In this document: in pieces, positions 23,163-34,911 of the stretch | How the letters are laid out: each line of letters opens with the position of its first letter | Numbering within the stretch: position 1 is the first letter of the stretch | Source: Limonium bicolor | Taxonomy: Eukaryota > Streptophyta > Magnoliopsida > Caryophyllales > Plumbaginaceae | Length of the DNA stretch: 64,000 nucleotides | Assembly (NCBI GenBank): GCA_023374045.1 | Contig: CM041776.1 | Location: 121,787,000 to 121,850,999 of the forward strand | Direction of reading: 5' to 3' | Notes under the pieces: model-generated | Database searches by the model: none | Seen by the model: the letters and a program-made list of their open reading frames with translations, nothing else | Told to the model about the DNA's origin: nothing | Position numbers and translations under genes: made by a program

Positions 23163-25772
23163 TAAAAGAGCCTGGTATTTTGTTGCCTCCCCCAATGGAG
23201 GGCTGGTTTTGTTCCGGTTTGATAAGGAAGAGGACCTTCAACTGGTTGAGTAAGGGACTGGCTTCCAGGGATGACATTCGGTTTCGGTTTATTTCGGTTT
23301 AACCGAAAAACCGAAAAAATTTTGGTTATTTTTAAACCGAATTTTAAGAACCGTTTTTAAGGATTTCGGTTTTTCGTTTATATCAGTTAACCGATTTACT
23401 ATTCGGTTCGGGTATCGGTTGATGTTATGGAAATTCGGTTAACCGTATTAACCGATATTTTTGCTTAACCTTAACCTAAGTCATTCTCTTCTTTACCGGT
23501 CAATAGACTCAATACTATTACTCTCAACAAAACTCCGCCGTTGTCCTCCTTCGAACTGCTCACTCGACTCGCCAGTCGCCCTGCTCCACACGGTCGAGTC
23601 AACGGACGGCCACACCCTCCACACACCGCTCCGCCTCCACTTCACACCACCACCGCCATCTCCACCGTCCATCTCCGTCCTCCCTCTGCTGCTAGCCTGC
23701 TTCGCACCGCACAGTCACAGACGACGGACAACAGTGTCAGTCACACGACTCACACGGTCACACCAGACCCCAGTCCACCGCTCCTCTTCTCCCTCTTCCC
23801 CACCGCTTGGCCTTGGTCTGCAGCAGACCGTACGGCTGCGCCCATCTCCGATCTCCCCGCCTGCCCTGCTCTTTTTCACTCACGGTAATTTTTCTCTCAA
23901 CCCTAACTGCTAACAAGTAGCATACATTACAATACAATCTGGTGTGTGGTGTCGTGTATCAGTTGTAGTGCAGTGTATCTGTTGTGTTGCAGAGTATCTC
24001 CCCGTCATTTGCCCAAACTGTTGTAGTGCAGTGTCTCTGTTTGCCCAAATTGGATTGAAAATTGAGTAATATCTCATGTGGTGTTCTGTTTTATTCCCTT
24101 GACCAGCAAGCTCAAGTTGCAGTTGCTTTGTTTTGCCCAAATTGGATTGCAAATTGACGGGAATAAATGTTTTTTGACAAACTCATACCTCCTATACGGT
24201 ATTCAACTTTCAGGCAAATCAGCAACAGCAAGCAAAATACAAGTTTCAATTGTAAGGTAAATTTATCATATCTTTTTAACTGTGATTACTGGCAGTATCA
24301 TGAGATTTCCAAAGCTACTTGTTAGTAATTTATTGCAGCTAAGCAAATTCTATCTCTTTTAATTAAGAGACAGAATCATGAGTGTTACTCAATACTTCTT
24401 GGATGATCGGTCACACCATCTCAAATATATATGTATCCCTTTTTGCTTTATGGATCCTTGATTTGTTTGCTATTTATAATAGTACTTACTGTCAAGTCAA
24501 ACAGGGTTCTCTAACTAACTGAACCAACTGATACTTTATTCATCAACAAAGGCAAGACAAATGTAGAGCTGCAGTCTTTGTTTAAGTCCGCTCTTCAAGG
24601 GCCTTCAATTTAATCATCAACATTCTAATTCCAGTAGTGTTTGGTTATGTAGAAAAGGAAAAGGTCTACGAGAACTCTAATTGATTGCTTCAATTGAATT
24701 GAATTTATTGCTTCAACTGAATTGAATTTATAAATAAAATAACTAAAGTCTACAAGTTACTTGCAATATGTCTGCACATCCAAATATCAACTATTTTGTT
24801 CTACCACCTCTCTATTGAGACAAACTTTCCCTTACACTCTGCTAACCAAACATAAACGGATTAGAGAGTAGTATAATTTGCAGAGGCCTGCCTACCTGAT
24901 GATATAACAGAGCAAAATCTTAGTCATGTTACTCTACCCTTTGATGCATCAAGGAATGACATCAATGATCGAGGCCTTACAAAAGTTCTCTTGTTGCTAA
25001 CTAGTTTGAATCTGTGTTATTTATCAGGCTAGATACTTCTTTCAGCAGCTGATTTCTGGTGTTAGTTACTGTCATTCCATGGTGAGCAATCGAATTCAGA
25101 CTTGCTATATTAATTTTCAAAACACTGCAAAATTTCTGATTATATATCTAATTCAATCAAAATGACTGTTATATTCTGCAGCAAATATGCCATAGAGATT
25201 TGAAATTGGAAAATACACTTTTGGATGGAAACCCGGCACCCCGCTTGAAGATTTAAATTCTACTACTGCTACGTTTAAGTAAATTGCAGGTACTATTCTA
25301 ATTACGAGTACTCGACATCAATCTGTTTTGTTATTCTAGTTTTTTCAACATGTTTTTACATAGAAAATGCATACCATTCTGCCTCATATGTTTTTGCTAC
25401 GTTGAAGAATATTCTTTTGAAGAAAAATATACACATAATTTCATCGAAATTTTAGCGTCAAGTACTTTTTCATGTTAAAGTATCGTATATAGTAGCTAAT
25501 TGCTATAAGCCTATAAGCCAGGATTTTCAAGGTCATATAGATTCTGGTTTAAACATGCTAGACAGTGGCAGATATTTATAAAACTGGACTTAATTGGATT
25601 AAATTCCACTTACTTTATGGCTTATAACAGCTCATAAGTATTCATGTATGGGTTGAAAATGTTTATAACAGCTCCCGTCTTTTGTCTGTTGTGCTGTTAT
25701 GTTTCTGCATAGATTATAACTGTTATGTTTCTGTTTTTATATTTGATTAAACTTTTACTGTAAGTGTGGAAG

Positions 25773-28030
25773 ATGGATTCTACTTCTGCTAGTCCACCTC
25801 TACATGAATCTGTGGCCTCTCCTACTGAGGAACAAAGTATACCACCACCAACTCAGCTAACAGGGGATCAATCTACTGGGATAATAAACCATGGAAAGAA
25901 AAGAAAACCAATGGCTCACAGATCAAGTGTGTGGTTGTCTTTCAAGAAGGTTGTGGATAAAAACAGAGATCCTAAGACTAAGTGCAAGAACTGTAATAAG
26001 CTTCTCTCATGTGGAAGTAAGACAAATGGCACCAGTTCTTTGAGAGCACATGCCGTGTCTTGCCAACAACGTGCAAATGCTGAATCCTCACAAACAGAGC
26101 TGATTTTAAATGCTGGTGGCGGTGTAGGAGGACAAGGAGGAATGCAGATTTATAAGTATGATGAGAATGCTGTGAGGAAAGCGTTGGCTTACATGATTGT
26201 GGTGAATGAGCTACCATTCAAGTTTGTTGAGAAAGAGGGGTTTAGACACTTTATCTATGTTCTAAACCCAAGATTTAGACTTCCATCAAGGTTCACAATA
26301 GCTAGGGACATATTTTAGCAGTTTTTGGATGAGAAAGAAGTGCTGAAACAATTTTTGAAAATGAACCAGCAAAGGGTTAGCCTCACCACAGATACATGGA
26401 CGTCAGTTCAGAATATGAGTTACATGTCACTGACGGCCCATTACATAGACAAGGAATGGGTGTTGTATAAGAAGATTTTGAAATTTTCTACAATCACAAG
26501 CCATAAGGGAGAGGATATTGGTAAGGCGGTGGAGAAGTGGCTGTTAGAGTGGGGCATGGACAAAGTCTTCACAGTTACAGTTGACAATGCCAGTGCAAAT
26601 GACACCGCGATAGAATATTTGAAGAGAAAAATCAAAAAGTGGAAGAATAGTGTGTTGGATTGTAAGTGGCTGCACATGAGATGTGTAGCTCATATCATAA
26701 ATCTTATTGTTGTTGATGGGCTGAAACAACCGGAAGCCTAGGATGTTGTGAAGAAGATCAGATTTGTAGTGAAGCATATCAAGAAGTCTCCTCAAAGGCT
26801 TGCAACATTTAAGCAATGTGTTGAAAGAGCCAAGATTCAAAGCAAGGCACAATTGACCCTTGATGTTCCTACTAGGTGGAACTCCACCTATTTGATGTTG
26901 GTGGCAGCTGAGAAGCTTGAAAAGACTTTTGAGATTTATGCGGAAGAAGACCGCCGCTTCACTGATGAATTATTGGATTTGGGTAGTGGTTTCCTAGTAG
27001 AAGATGATTGGATCACCGCGAGAAGGTTGATCACATTTTTAGAAAAATTCTTCGATGTTACTAAGAAAGTCTCAGGGTCATTGTATGTCACTTCCAACAT
27101 GTTTTTTGATGAAATCTATCTGATATTTGAGACATTAGAAGAATGGTGTCAAAGTGACGATCTTCTTTTCAAATCCATGGCTGTCCACATGAAAGAGAAA
27201 TATGAGAAATATTGGGGTGATATTGACAAGATGAACATGCTCATCTACATCTCATGTATACTGGACCCGAAGTCTAGGCTCAGTTATGTTGAGTTTATGA
27301 TCACGGACACTTATGAATCAGATGTGGAAAGGGGGAGAAAGTTGTGCAACCATGTGAAAAAATCTTTGTTTGAAATGTTTGATTGGTACGAAGCAAAGCT
27401 GAAACCAGCTGGCACAAGCAACAATGAAGCTACTAGTCTCAACATGAGTAGTGCTTCTAGTTGTGAATCTCAAGGAGGGGGGAGAGCGGTTGTTAGTAAG
27501 AGGAAGAAGAAATGGGAGACCTTGATGGGAACCAGTGAAAACTTGTCAGATTTGGAAAGGTATTTGAAAGAGGAGCCATACAAGGGTGATTTGGATGTTT
27601 TGAAATGGTGGAAGGTAAACATTGAGCAATACCCAGTTCTAAGTGAGATGGCCCGTGATGTGCTGGCTGTTCCTATATCCACTGTTGCATCCAAATCTGC
27701 ATTTAGCACCGCAGGGAGACTGCTAGATGACTTCAGGAGTTCTTTCACTCCAAAGATGGATGAAACCCTCATTTGTGGACAAAATTGGATAAGGAAAAAA
27801 TTTGACTTGATTGGGGTAGAAGAAGGTGAAGAAGATATCCACGAATTGGCAAGAGGTATATATATATTGTAATTAACTTGGTTTGTTATGGTTTATGAGT
27901 TAACTATGAAAATTTGTTATACATAGAGGTTTATTTGTTACTATCTTCTTTTGTTTCAGAAATGGCTAAATGTTCTATTGCATCAACGGTGTTGGGAGAG
28001 AATAATGACGTTGATATGACTGATGCTTGA
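25773..28030 (+). pseudogene. hAT transposase (BED finger, DDE core, dimerisation domain) with two TAG stops
   Basis: ATG at 25773. A BED zinc finger follows (SSVWLSFKKVVDKNRDPKTK, KCKNCNKLLSCGS, LRAHAVSCQQ). The RNase-H-like core has TDTWTSVQNMSYMSLTAHYI and VTVDNASANDTAIEYL, then CVAHIINLIV. The hAT dimerisation domain is near the end (LDVLKWWKVN, LAVPISTVASKSAFSTAGRL). The frame is continuous for 2.1 kb and broken only by TAG at 26316 and 26739. A predicted intron (27856-27959, AGAG|GTATAT...TTTCAG|AAATGG) joins a short last exon ending in TGA at 28028-28030. The product would cut and paste the element. There are no frameshifts. Confidence 0.92.
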
Positions 28031-28109
28031 ACAAGCAATGAATATAGGTAAGAATACTTTTAATGAATTGATGTAAATTTTCAGATGTGCTTTGCCATTC
28101 TCTCATGTT

Positions 28110-28400
28110 CATCTGCTGAATATTACTACTGTATACTGAAATATTATTGTTGTCTTGTTTTGATTATTGTTGTTTGAATATTACTTCAGTTTGATAGTTC
28201 TTATTACTGTTGTTTTGATTACTGTAGAAACATTATTGCTGTAGTGCTGTTGGAATATTACTTCAGTTTGATAGTTCTTTACTGTTGTTTTGATTACTGC
28301 TGTGTGCTGAACATTACTGTTGAATATTACTTCAGTTTGATAGTTCTTTACTGCTGTTTTGATTACTGCTGTGTGCTACTGTTGAATAGTATTTCTATGT
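28110..28400. repeat. Imperfect AT-rich minisatellite downstream of the hAT transposase
   Basis: The phrase GAATATTACTTCAGTTTGAT recurs near 28175, 28252 and 28323, mixed with TGTTTTGATTACTGCTG phrases. The spacing is irregular, about 70 bp. Non-coding. Confidence 0.7.
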
Positions 28401-29078
28401 TATCTTCATTCTGAACTATTGATGTGTTATATTACTATATACAATAGCTGTATAGCATGTGAAGCTTAAAAACTAGGTTATTAGACTGCCAATAATATAG
28501 TTATAGCAGATGCTATATGGTTCAACGTCTAAAGAGTGTATAAACAAGACCATACAGAGATTTGATTGTTGTGCAAAAATGTGTACTGCAGTAAACTGAA
28601 ACAGATTTGGACAATTAAGAATAATGGTTTGATAAACTAATTGTGCTTTCTATCCTATTTTTCTCTAAATATGGGTTGAAACTTGGACTTGTGAGGGTAC
28701 TCAGTGAAACTGTGTTGCTGTATGCAGTTTTGTATACTCATCATGTTGTTGTATGTAGTTTTGTATACTCATCATGTCGTATTTTTTTGCTTGCAGGTGC
28801 AGCTGCCTCCTCCAGTGGATGATGAAAATCCCAATGCTAGTCTCAAATCGGCAGTGACATGGGATTGTTGATGTTTATTGTTGTTTCTGGCACGGAGCCA
28901 CCATCTAGTCTCAAATCAGCTGTCCTAAAATGTTTGAATTATGCAGGCCCATCTAGTCTCATCATGTCGTATTTTTGTGTTATGATAATGACAGTCGCAT
29001 TGTTCGGTGAAGAATTTGTAGTGTGGACTATTTGTGATTTGTGAAGGATTAGTTTGGATTTATGTTGGGTAATATATA

Positions 29079-29351
29079 CTCCCTCCTATTCTAAATATAA
29101 GTCGTTTTAGGCTTTAGAAATATGTTCAAATTATAAGTCATTTTAGACCTTTTGTATCTATCTTTCTATTTTTACCCTTTATACTTTTTTAATTATTATT
29201 ATTATTGCACTCTACTTTTTATCTTACCAATAAAGTATACCTACTTTTTTATTCTCCAAATACAAAAAGTAAGGGTATACTAGTCTTTTTAAATTCTTTC
29301 TTAAAAAATGTGAAAAAGTATAGAATGACTTATAATTAGAATATGAGGGAG
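29079..29351. mobile_element. Stowaway-type MITE (273 bp) inside the hAT element
   Basis: The left end is CTCCCTCCTATTCTAAATA and the right end, reversed, CTCCCTCATATTCTAATTA. TA flanks both sides (29077-29078 and 29352-29353). It is not closely similar to the Stowaway at 22931. Confidence 0.9.
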
Positions 29352-30544
29352 TATGTGATTGGAGTTTAAGCTTTAAAACTCCGGAGTCTGTTACATTTCT
29401 ACAGGTCGTTTTCCCACTATTCGATTTTCCAGTTTTTTTTTCAGTTTTTCGGTTTTTGTCCGGTATTCGGTTTTCGGTTTTTTGGTTTATTTTTGGTTTT
29501 TTGTCTGGTTTTCGGTTTTTCTAGTGACCGAAAACCGAAAAAAATAATAATCGGTTATCGGTTCAGTTTCCGGGTATAGGTTCATAGGAATTCGGTTTCG
29601 GTTATTTCAGTTTTTATTAAGAAAATCGGTTAATTCGGTTAACTGAAAACTGATCGGTTTTTGTAATTCGGTTTTTGGTTAACCGAACCGAATGCTCAGC
29701 CCTATTGACTTCTAAACTCCTCTCCCCTGTTCTTCAAAAAATGGTCCCCGGACATCTCCTTCAATCCCAAAGACCTCAATCGTATCCTAGTCTGGATACA
29801 ACTCCCCAGGCTTCCCATTAGCCTCTGGTCCCAATCCAGTCTGAAGAAGATCTGCTCTAAAATTGGCCTTCCCTTGCACACTGATCAATCTACTGCTACC
29901 AAAACTAGAATCTCCTTCGCTAGAGCTCTTGTAAAAGTTGACTTAAGCCAGGATATTCCCAGCGAGATTGAAATTCTCTCTCCTTCTGGCACTCTCTTCC
30001 AGCAAATTGTCTATGAATGGGAGCCCATCTCCTGTGCTTTGTGTAATCAGCTAGCCACTCCTCAGTTCGTTGTTCTGGAGCTGCCCCCTCGGGACCTCGC
30101 CCTAAGTCTGCATCCTTTTCCTCTGGCCCCCTCCCTCCCTCCTACGCCCCGCCTCTCCTTCTAACCCCCTCTTCCGCCGCCCAGCCTTCCTCAATCACTC
30201 CTACTACTGCCCCCACTCCCCCCCCCTCCCCATAGTCAAGCCTCCCTCTACCACCCCAGCCCAGCCCCCAAACCCTCCCTCTAGGCTATCTTCCCCCCTC
30301 CTTGCCACCCACTCTACTCCTCATCCTCCCCTGAGTCCTCAGCTCTTATGTCCCCCTCGCTTCAATTGGTTCTGGTCCCCCCTTCGGACCAGTGGAGCAT
30401 TGTTCCATGTAAAAAGGACTCAGGTAAAGAAATTTCCAAATCTCCCTTGGTAGAGGACTTCTCCCTCCAACTTGATAACTCTTTCACTGCGATTGCCCAG
30501 GGCTCTGCTCCTTTAGCCCCCACCCCTTCCTCTCCTCACCCCTG

Positions 30545-33500
30545 ATGAATATTGCCATCTAGAATGTTAAGGGGTGCAACGACCACTCCAAAATCTGAGA
30601 AATCCAAAGCTTTGTCCAATCCCACAAGCCTTGTGTCATGTGCCTTTTAGAAACCCATGTTTCAGACTCTAACCATCCCCTTATCTTGCGCCGCTTCTTC
30701 CCCTCGTGGTCTCTCATTCATAACTATGTTGCCCATCCCAATGGGCACATCTGGATCCTCTTTAATCCCTCCCTCATCTCCCTCGCCCACTTCCATCAAA
30801 CAGCCCAAATGATTTCTTGCAAAGCTACTCTCCTTGGTTCTACCTCCTTCACCCTCTCGATAGTCTATGGGAGTAATAACTCCTTTGTTCACGCCCTCCT
30901 CTAGGAGGAGATCACTGCTGTTGGCAACTTGACTACTGACCCGTGGGTCGTCGCGGGTGACTTCAATAGTATCCTTTACTCCCAGGACAGACTTAGTGCC
31001 AGACCCCCTCCCATAGAGACTATCGCGACTTTGCTAATTGTGTTGCTAGTAATGATCTCCAGGATCTCCGCTACTACTAGCAATTCTACACGTGGTCGAA
31101 TAATCAATTTGACCATGACAGGGTAATGGGCAAAATTGACCGTGTCCTTATCAATGAGGATTGGATCCTGACATTCCCCACTAGCTTTGCCTCCTTTTTA
31201 CCCCCGCTTATCTCAAACCATAGTCCCATGATTATCACCATCCCCCGGGTTTCCCCTCACAAAAGAAGCTTCAAATTTCTTAATACCTGGACTAAATACC
31301 CCTCATTTCTTCCCCCTGTTCAGGAAGCTTGGAGTATTCCCTCTGATGGGAGCCGCCTCCACACCCTAGTTTCTCGGTTACATCACCTAAAGAAAGGGCT
31401 TTCTGCTCTTCATAGTACTGAATTCAGCTCTCTCTCTGCCAAGGCCCAATCTATTCGGAGCGAGCTCAGTGCCATCCAGTGTTTGATGGACCGAGACCCC
31501 TGGAACCTATCTCTCATTACCAAGGAGAAATCCCTTAGGCATTCCCTCCTGAATAGGAACCATCAGTAGATTCTCTTTCTCCGCCAACTATCTAAATCCT
31601 GTTGGCTCAAGTTTGCAGACTCAAATACTACTTACTACCATAGAGCCATTAAAGCCAGGAGGAATAAAAACTGTATCTCCTCCATTGTCAATGACCTAGG
31701 GGTGGTTCTAAGGGGCCCTGAGGACATTAAAGAGGCGCTTGTCAATTATTTCAAGTGCAGTCTGGGCACCAAAGACTCTCTTAATAAAACACTCCAGGAC
31801 CTCAACCTGGATACCTCCAGAACGCTGGATTATGACAGTTGGGCCTAGCTTACCCGGCCAGTCGACAACATAGATATAAAAAAAGGCCCTGCTCTCCATC
31901 GGGGATGACAAAGCCCCGGGACCGGATGACTATACCGCCAAAAATTTTAAAGCCGCTTGGGATGTTATAGGGGAAGACGTTTGCCAGGCGGTTAAAAGTT
32001 TCTTCCATAGTGGTTGGCTCCTTAAAGAGACCAACACCACCCTCATCTCCCTTATCCCCAAATCCGAGGCGGCCTCCTCCCCAGGGGACTATAGGCCCAT
32101 CTCTTGCTGCAATACCCTTTATAAAATCATTAACAAAATCCTGGCTGACAGACTTAAGGATACGTTGTCCTTCCTTATCAATCCTTGTCAAGGAGCCTTC
32201 ATCAAAGGGCGCCTTATCTCTGACAACATCCAACTTTGCTCCTCCCTTATGAAGCACTACCAGAGGGCTCACGTTTCTCCCCGGTGCATGACGAAGATGG
32301 ACATCAGCAAAGCATTTGACTCCGTTGACTGGACCTTCCTCCACGACTCCCTTAGCTTCATGAACTTTCCTCCGGATTTTATTGGCTGGATTATGCAGTG
32401 TGTGACCTCCACCTTATTCTCCATTAACTTCAATGGCTCCCCCGCTGGCTTCTTCCTAGGGGAGCGGGGTCTGAGACAAGGAGACCCCCTCTCCCCGTAC
32501 CTTTTTGCGGTGGTTATGGACATGCTTTCTCGCCTCCTTGACCAACTCCACTTCTCTTCCTCTTTTCGCTACCATCCCACTTGTAAATCCCTCCGCCTCA
32601 CCCATCTCTTCTTCGTGGATGACATCCTGCTTTTCTATAGAGGAGACCACAACTCTATCTCTCTGATGATCAATAAAATCAACCTCTTCTCTGAGGCCTC
32701 TGGGCTCAGGCTTCACTCTACGAAATCGGACATTTTCCTTGGAGGGGTCTCCCCTGCTAACGCAGACCAAATTGTTTGTGCCACAGGATTTAATCCAGGT
32801 TCTTTTCCCTTTCGCTACCTGGGTATTCCTATCACTGCCAAGAAGCCTAAATCAGCGGACTTCAACCCCCTAATCAGCGGACTTCAACCCCCTGCTAGAT
32901 AGCATCAACAATGCCATCTCTAATTGGCAAGGTAAATCCCTCTCTTTTGCTGGCCGGCTCTCCCTCATCCAAAGTACCCTCTTTGGCATTGTGGGTTTTT
33001 GGGCATCATGTATCATCCTCCCTAAGAACATCATATCGCTCATCATTAAGAGGTTAAAAACTTTCCTCTGGTCTGGGGATGCCAACTCCAAAACCACCCT
33101 AGCCGTGGCTTGGAGCGCCATATCCATGAGTAAGCGTAATGGGGGTCTCGGGTTAAAAGACATCCATTGATGGAATATGTGCTTCATGCACAAAACCATT
33201 GCCTCCATAATTAGTGACCCCAAGAGGTTATGGATCTAGTGGATCCATAACCGCTTCCTGGTCAGGGACAACATCTGGTCGACCAGGGTCAAAGGGGACA
33301 ATCCCTGGTCTTGGAAATCCATCATCCAAGCTAGGGACTGGTGGATCCCCCAATGTGGTTCTGCTGCGGATGCAGCCTCCCTCATGGAGGCCTATCCTTC
33401 TCCCCCCGGGTCAGCATGTTTTATAATGACGTTACCAATTCCAATAGGCCCTTTACTTGGTATAACATTTGCTGGAAAATATGGTCAGCTCCCAAGGCTA

Positions 33501-33676
33501 AATTTATATTACGGGTCACCCTTAGAGGCAGGCTAAAAACCTGTGATAAACTCCAATCCTGGGGTATTTGCCTTGCTAACCGATGTTGGCTCTGTGAGAT
33601 TGCTGCAAAGACTAGACGCCATCTCTTTTTTGAATGCAGGTTCTCTTGCAGGATTTGGTGGTACTTATGCGACTAG
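30545..33676 (+). pseudogene. LINE ORF2: endonuclease, reverse transcriptase, zf-RVT
   Basis: The ATG at 30545 overlaps the ORF1 stop. The apurinic-type endonuclease shows VMCLLETHVSD, VVAGDFNSILYSQDRLS, GKIDRVLINEDW and SNHSPMII. The reverse transcriptase shows SLIPKSEAASSPGDYRPISC, FIKGRLISDNI, TKMDISKAFDSVDW, GLRQGDPLSPYLF and the catalytic FVDDILLF (32612-32635). The end has KIWSAPKAKFILRVTL and WLCEIAAKTRRHLFFEC, a zf-RVT-like domain. It would carry out target-primed reverse transcription. It is broken by TAG and TGA codons near the start (about 30560 and 30596), by further stops, and by a 22 bp tandem duplication at 32851-32894 that shifts the frame. The rest (33677-34170) is 3' untranslated sequence with a long C run near 33978. 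Confidence 0.9.
32851..32894. repeat. 22 bp tandem duplication in the LINE reverse transcriptase
   Basis: The unit ATCAGCGGACTTCAACCCCC plus TA occurs twice in a row (32851-32872 and 32873 onward, the second copy slightly shorter). The length is not a multiple of three, so the frame is lost after YLGIPITAKKPKSADF. Confidence 0.85.
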
Positions 33677-34194
33677 ATTGGTCTCCCTATAAACAGGACT
33701 AGTTTGCAAAGCTACTCCCAATGGATCAACCGTTATTGCAAAGGGAACCGCCCGAGAGACTTGGTCAGAAGAGCGGTCGTGGCTAATGCGGTGTACTACA
33801 TCTGGATAGAGAGGTGCAAGCGTGCTATGGCGAATCAATCAAGGAACCGTCTTGCATCATCTCTAACATCAAGCGGGCAATGAAGGCTTTATTGAAACAA
33901 AGATGAGGGATTCTATTAGAGATGTTGATTGGTTAGAGATGGTCTTGAGCTCATAGGTCCCCCTGACTATGTCCCCTTCCCCCCCCCCCCCCCCTCTTTT
34001 TGGCATTTTTGTAGGCTCTATGCCGTTTTTGTGCTCGACGTATAGGAAGTTTTTGTCCTCTAGTTACCTTAGTTGCTTTTGTATAGCTATCTGGCTTCTC
34101 GATATATAGGTGACTATATATATATCCATGTACAGTTACAATTATTCAATAATATATTTACCCTTTTTCAAGAAAAAAGAAGAAGAAGAAGAAG

Positions 34195-34911
34195 AAGAAG
34201 AAGGTCATATCATCCTTAATATAAATGGAAATTATATATTAATCTGAGGGATATTATTTGATTTGAATTTAAATGTCCATAAAAATAATTTGTACTGACT
34301 TCATTTTGTGTCCTCATATTACTGCCATTTTTGATGTTTTCTCAAGAAAAAAGTGTTGTATAATATGCATCTCTCGGAACCTTTCAACTCTAACAACATA
34401 CTATTATTTAAGAATAATACTAATAATCAATCACGTATGAAAGTGAACCCCACATTGTTCTAGAGTCGTAAGCTAGCTCTCCTATATATATCCTGACATT
34501 CAATACCCAATCGCTCAACAAGAGAAAATTAATGCTAAAGTAAGTAACATCTCAAAGATTAAGGGTGTGATCAGCAGCATAAAGTAATTAAGATGGCTAA
34601 GGTCGTGTATGCAATTATTGAGTGGCACAAACCCAAATTCCACGTGTTATGCTCAGCATACCCAATCGAATCAGTCTCAAATTTGAAGGACCTGCTAGAA
34701 AGATGATCCCCGTGCTCTGTTGGTTTTCCAATCTTGAATTGTGCAATCTGCCGCACCCTTCCCTTTCTTTACTGTGATGTATCTGTTATTCAGGTTTTGG
34801 CCTCCCACATATGGGAACGCTAAATTTTTGTATGCCAGGCATACCATCAAGTCTGTTTTAATACAACACCTAATCTAAAAAAACATTCATATTGTTCATC
34901 AATTCTGGTAA
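34195..34911 (+). other. Host flank with a promoter-like TATA stretch and a 37-codon frame
   Basis: It begins with the LINE TSD (34195-34210). A TATATATAT box at about 34493-34501 is followed 90 bases later by ATG at 34593 in a frame that starts MAKVVYAII and stops at 34704-34706. The start resembles the first residues of a secretory signal peptide, but no hydrophobic core follows. This could be the promoter and broken first exon of the defensin-like gene whose cysteine exon is at 51879, now separated by the CACTA element and two solo LTRs. That is inference. No other gene is seen here. Confidence 0.35.

Larger units (their letters stand above)
23266..29704 (+). mobile_element. hAT DNA transposon inserted in the LINE
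   Basis: The left end reads CAGGGATGACATTCGG and the right end, reversed, TAGGGCTGAGCATTCGG. The flanking 8-mers CTGGCTTC (23258-23265) and TTGACTTC (29705-29712) differ at two positions and form a decayed 8 bp TSD. LINE ORF1 continues on both sides, which confirms the limits. Both ends carry dense TTCGGTTT-type subterminal repeats (23276-23460 and 29410-29695). It encodes one BED-finger hAT transposase. The region 23461-25772 shows only leader or intron-like sequence and no credible gene. Confidence 0.92.
22781..30545 (+). pseudogene. LINE ORF1 (DUF4283-type), interrupted by Stowaway and hAT insertions
   Basis: The first part (22781-22930) begins MDDVNMPNPECSYVSIEEED and reaches W-RNSLVGHIWEKKFGF, typical of the start of the plant L1 ORF1 domain. 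The domain continues after the MITE (LVLFRFDKEEDLQLVE) and stops at TAA shortly before the hAT insertion. After the hAT element it resumes at 29705 with KKWSPDISFNP, VWIQLPRLPISLWSQ, ICSKIGLPL and YEWEPISCALCN, the end of DUF4283 and the start of a zinc-knuckle-like region. A Pro/Ser-rich linker then leads to WSIVPCKKDSGKE and the stop at 30543-30545. The product would bind LINE RNA. The two insertions, the stop and small frameshifts make it non-functional. Confidence 0.8.
21512..34194 (+). mobile_element. Full-length L1-type LINE split by a MITE and a hAT element
   Basis: The limits come from a perfect 16 bp TSD and a 3' tail of AAG repeats (about 34171-34194). Without the nested elements the LINE is about 6.0 kb, the normal size of an intact plant L1. 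It has a GC-rich leader, ORF1 with a DUF4283-like domain and an ORF2 with endonuclease, reverse transcriptase and a zf-RVT-type end. ORF1 and ORF2 overlap as TGATG at 30543-30547. Nonsense codons and small indels show it is inactive. Confidence 0.92.

Noticed and set aside
23461..23913. 150-residue plus-strand frame rich in Ser, Pro and His
   Set aside because: Low-complexity C-rich leader of the hAT element, open in two frames at once, with no domain.
34571..34756. 61-residue minus frame
   Set aside because: No similarity recognised and no start context; the opposite strand has the TATA box.
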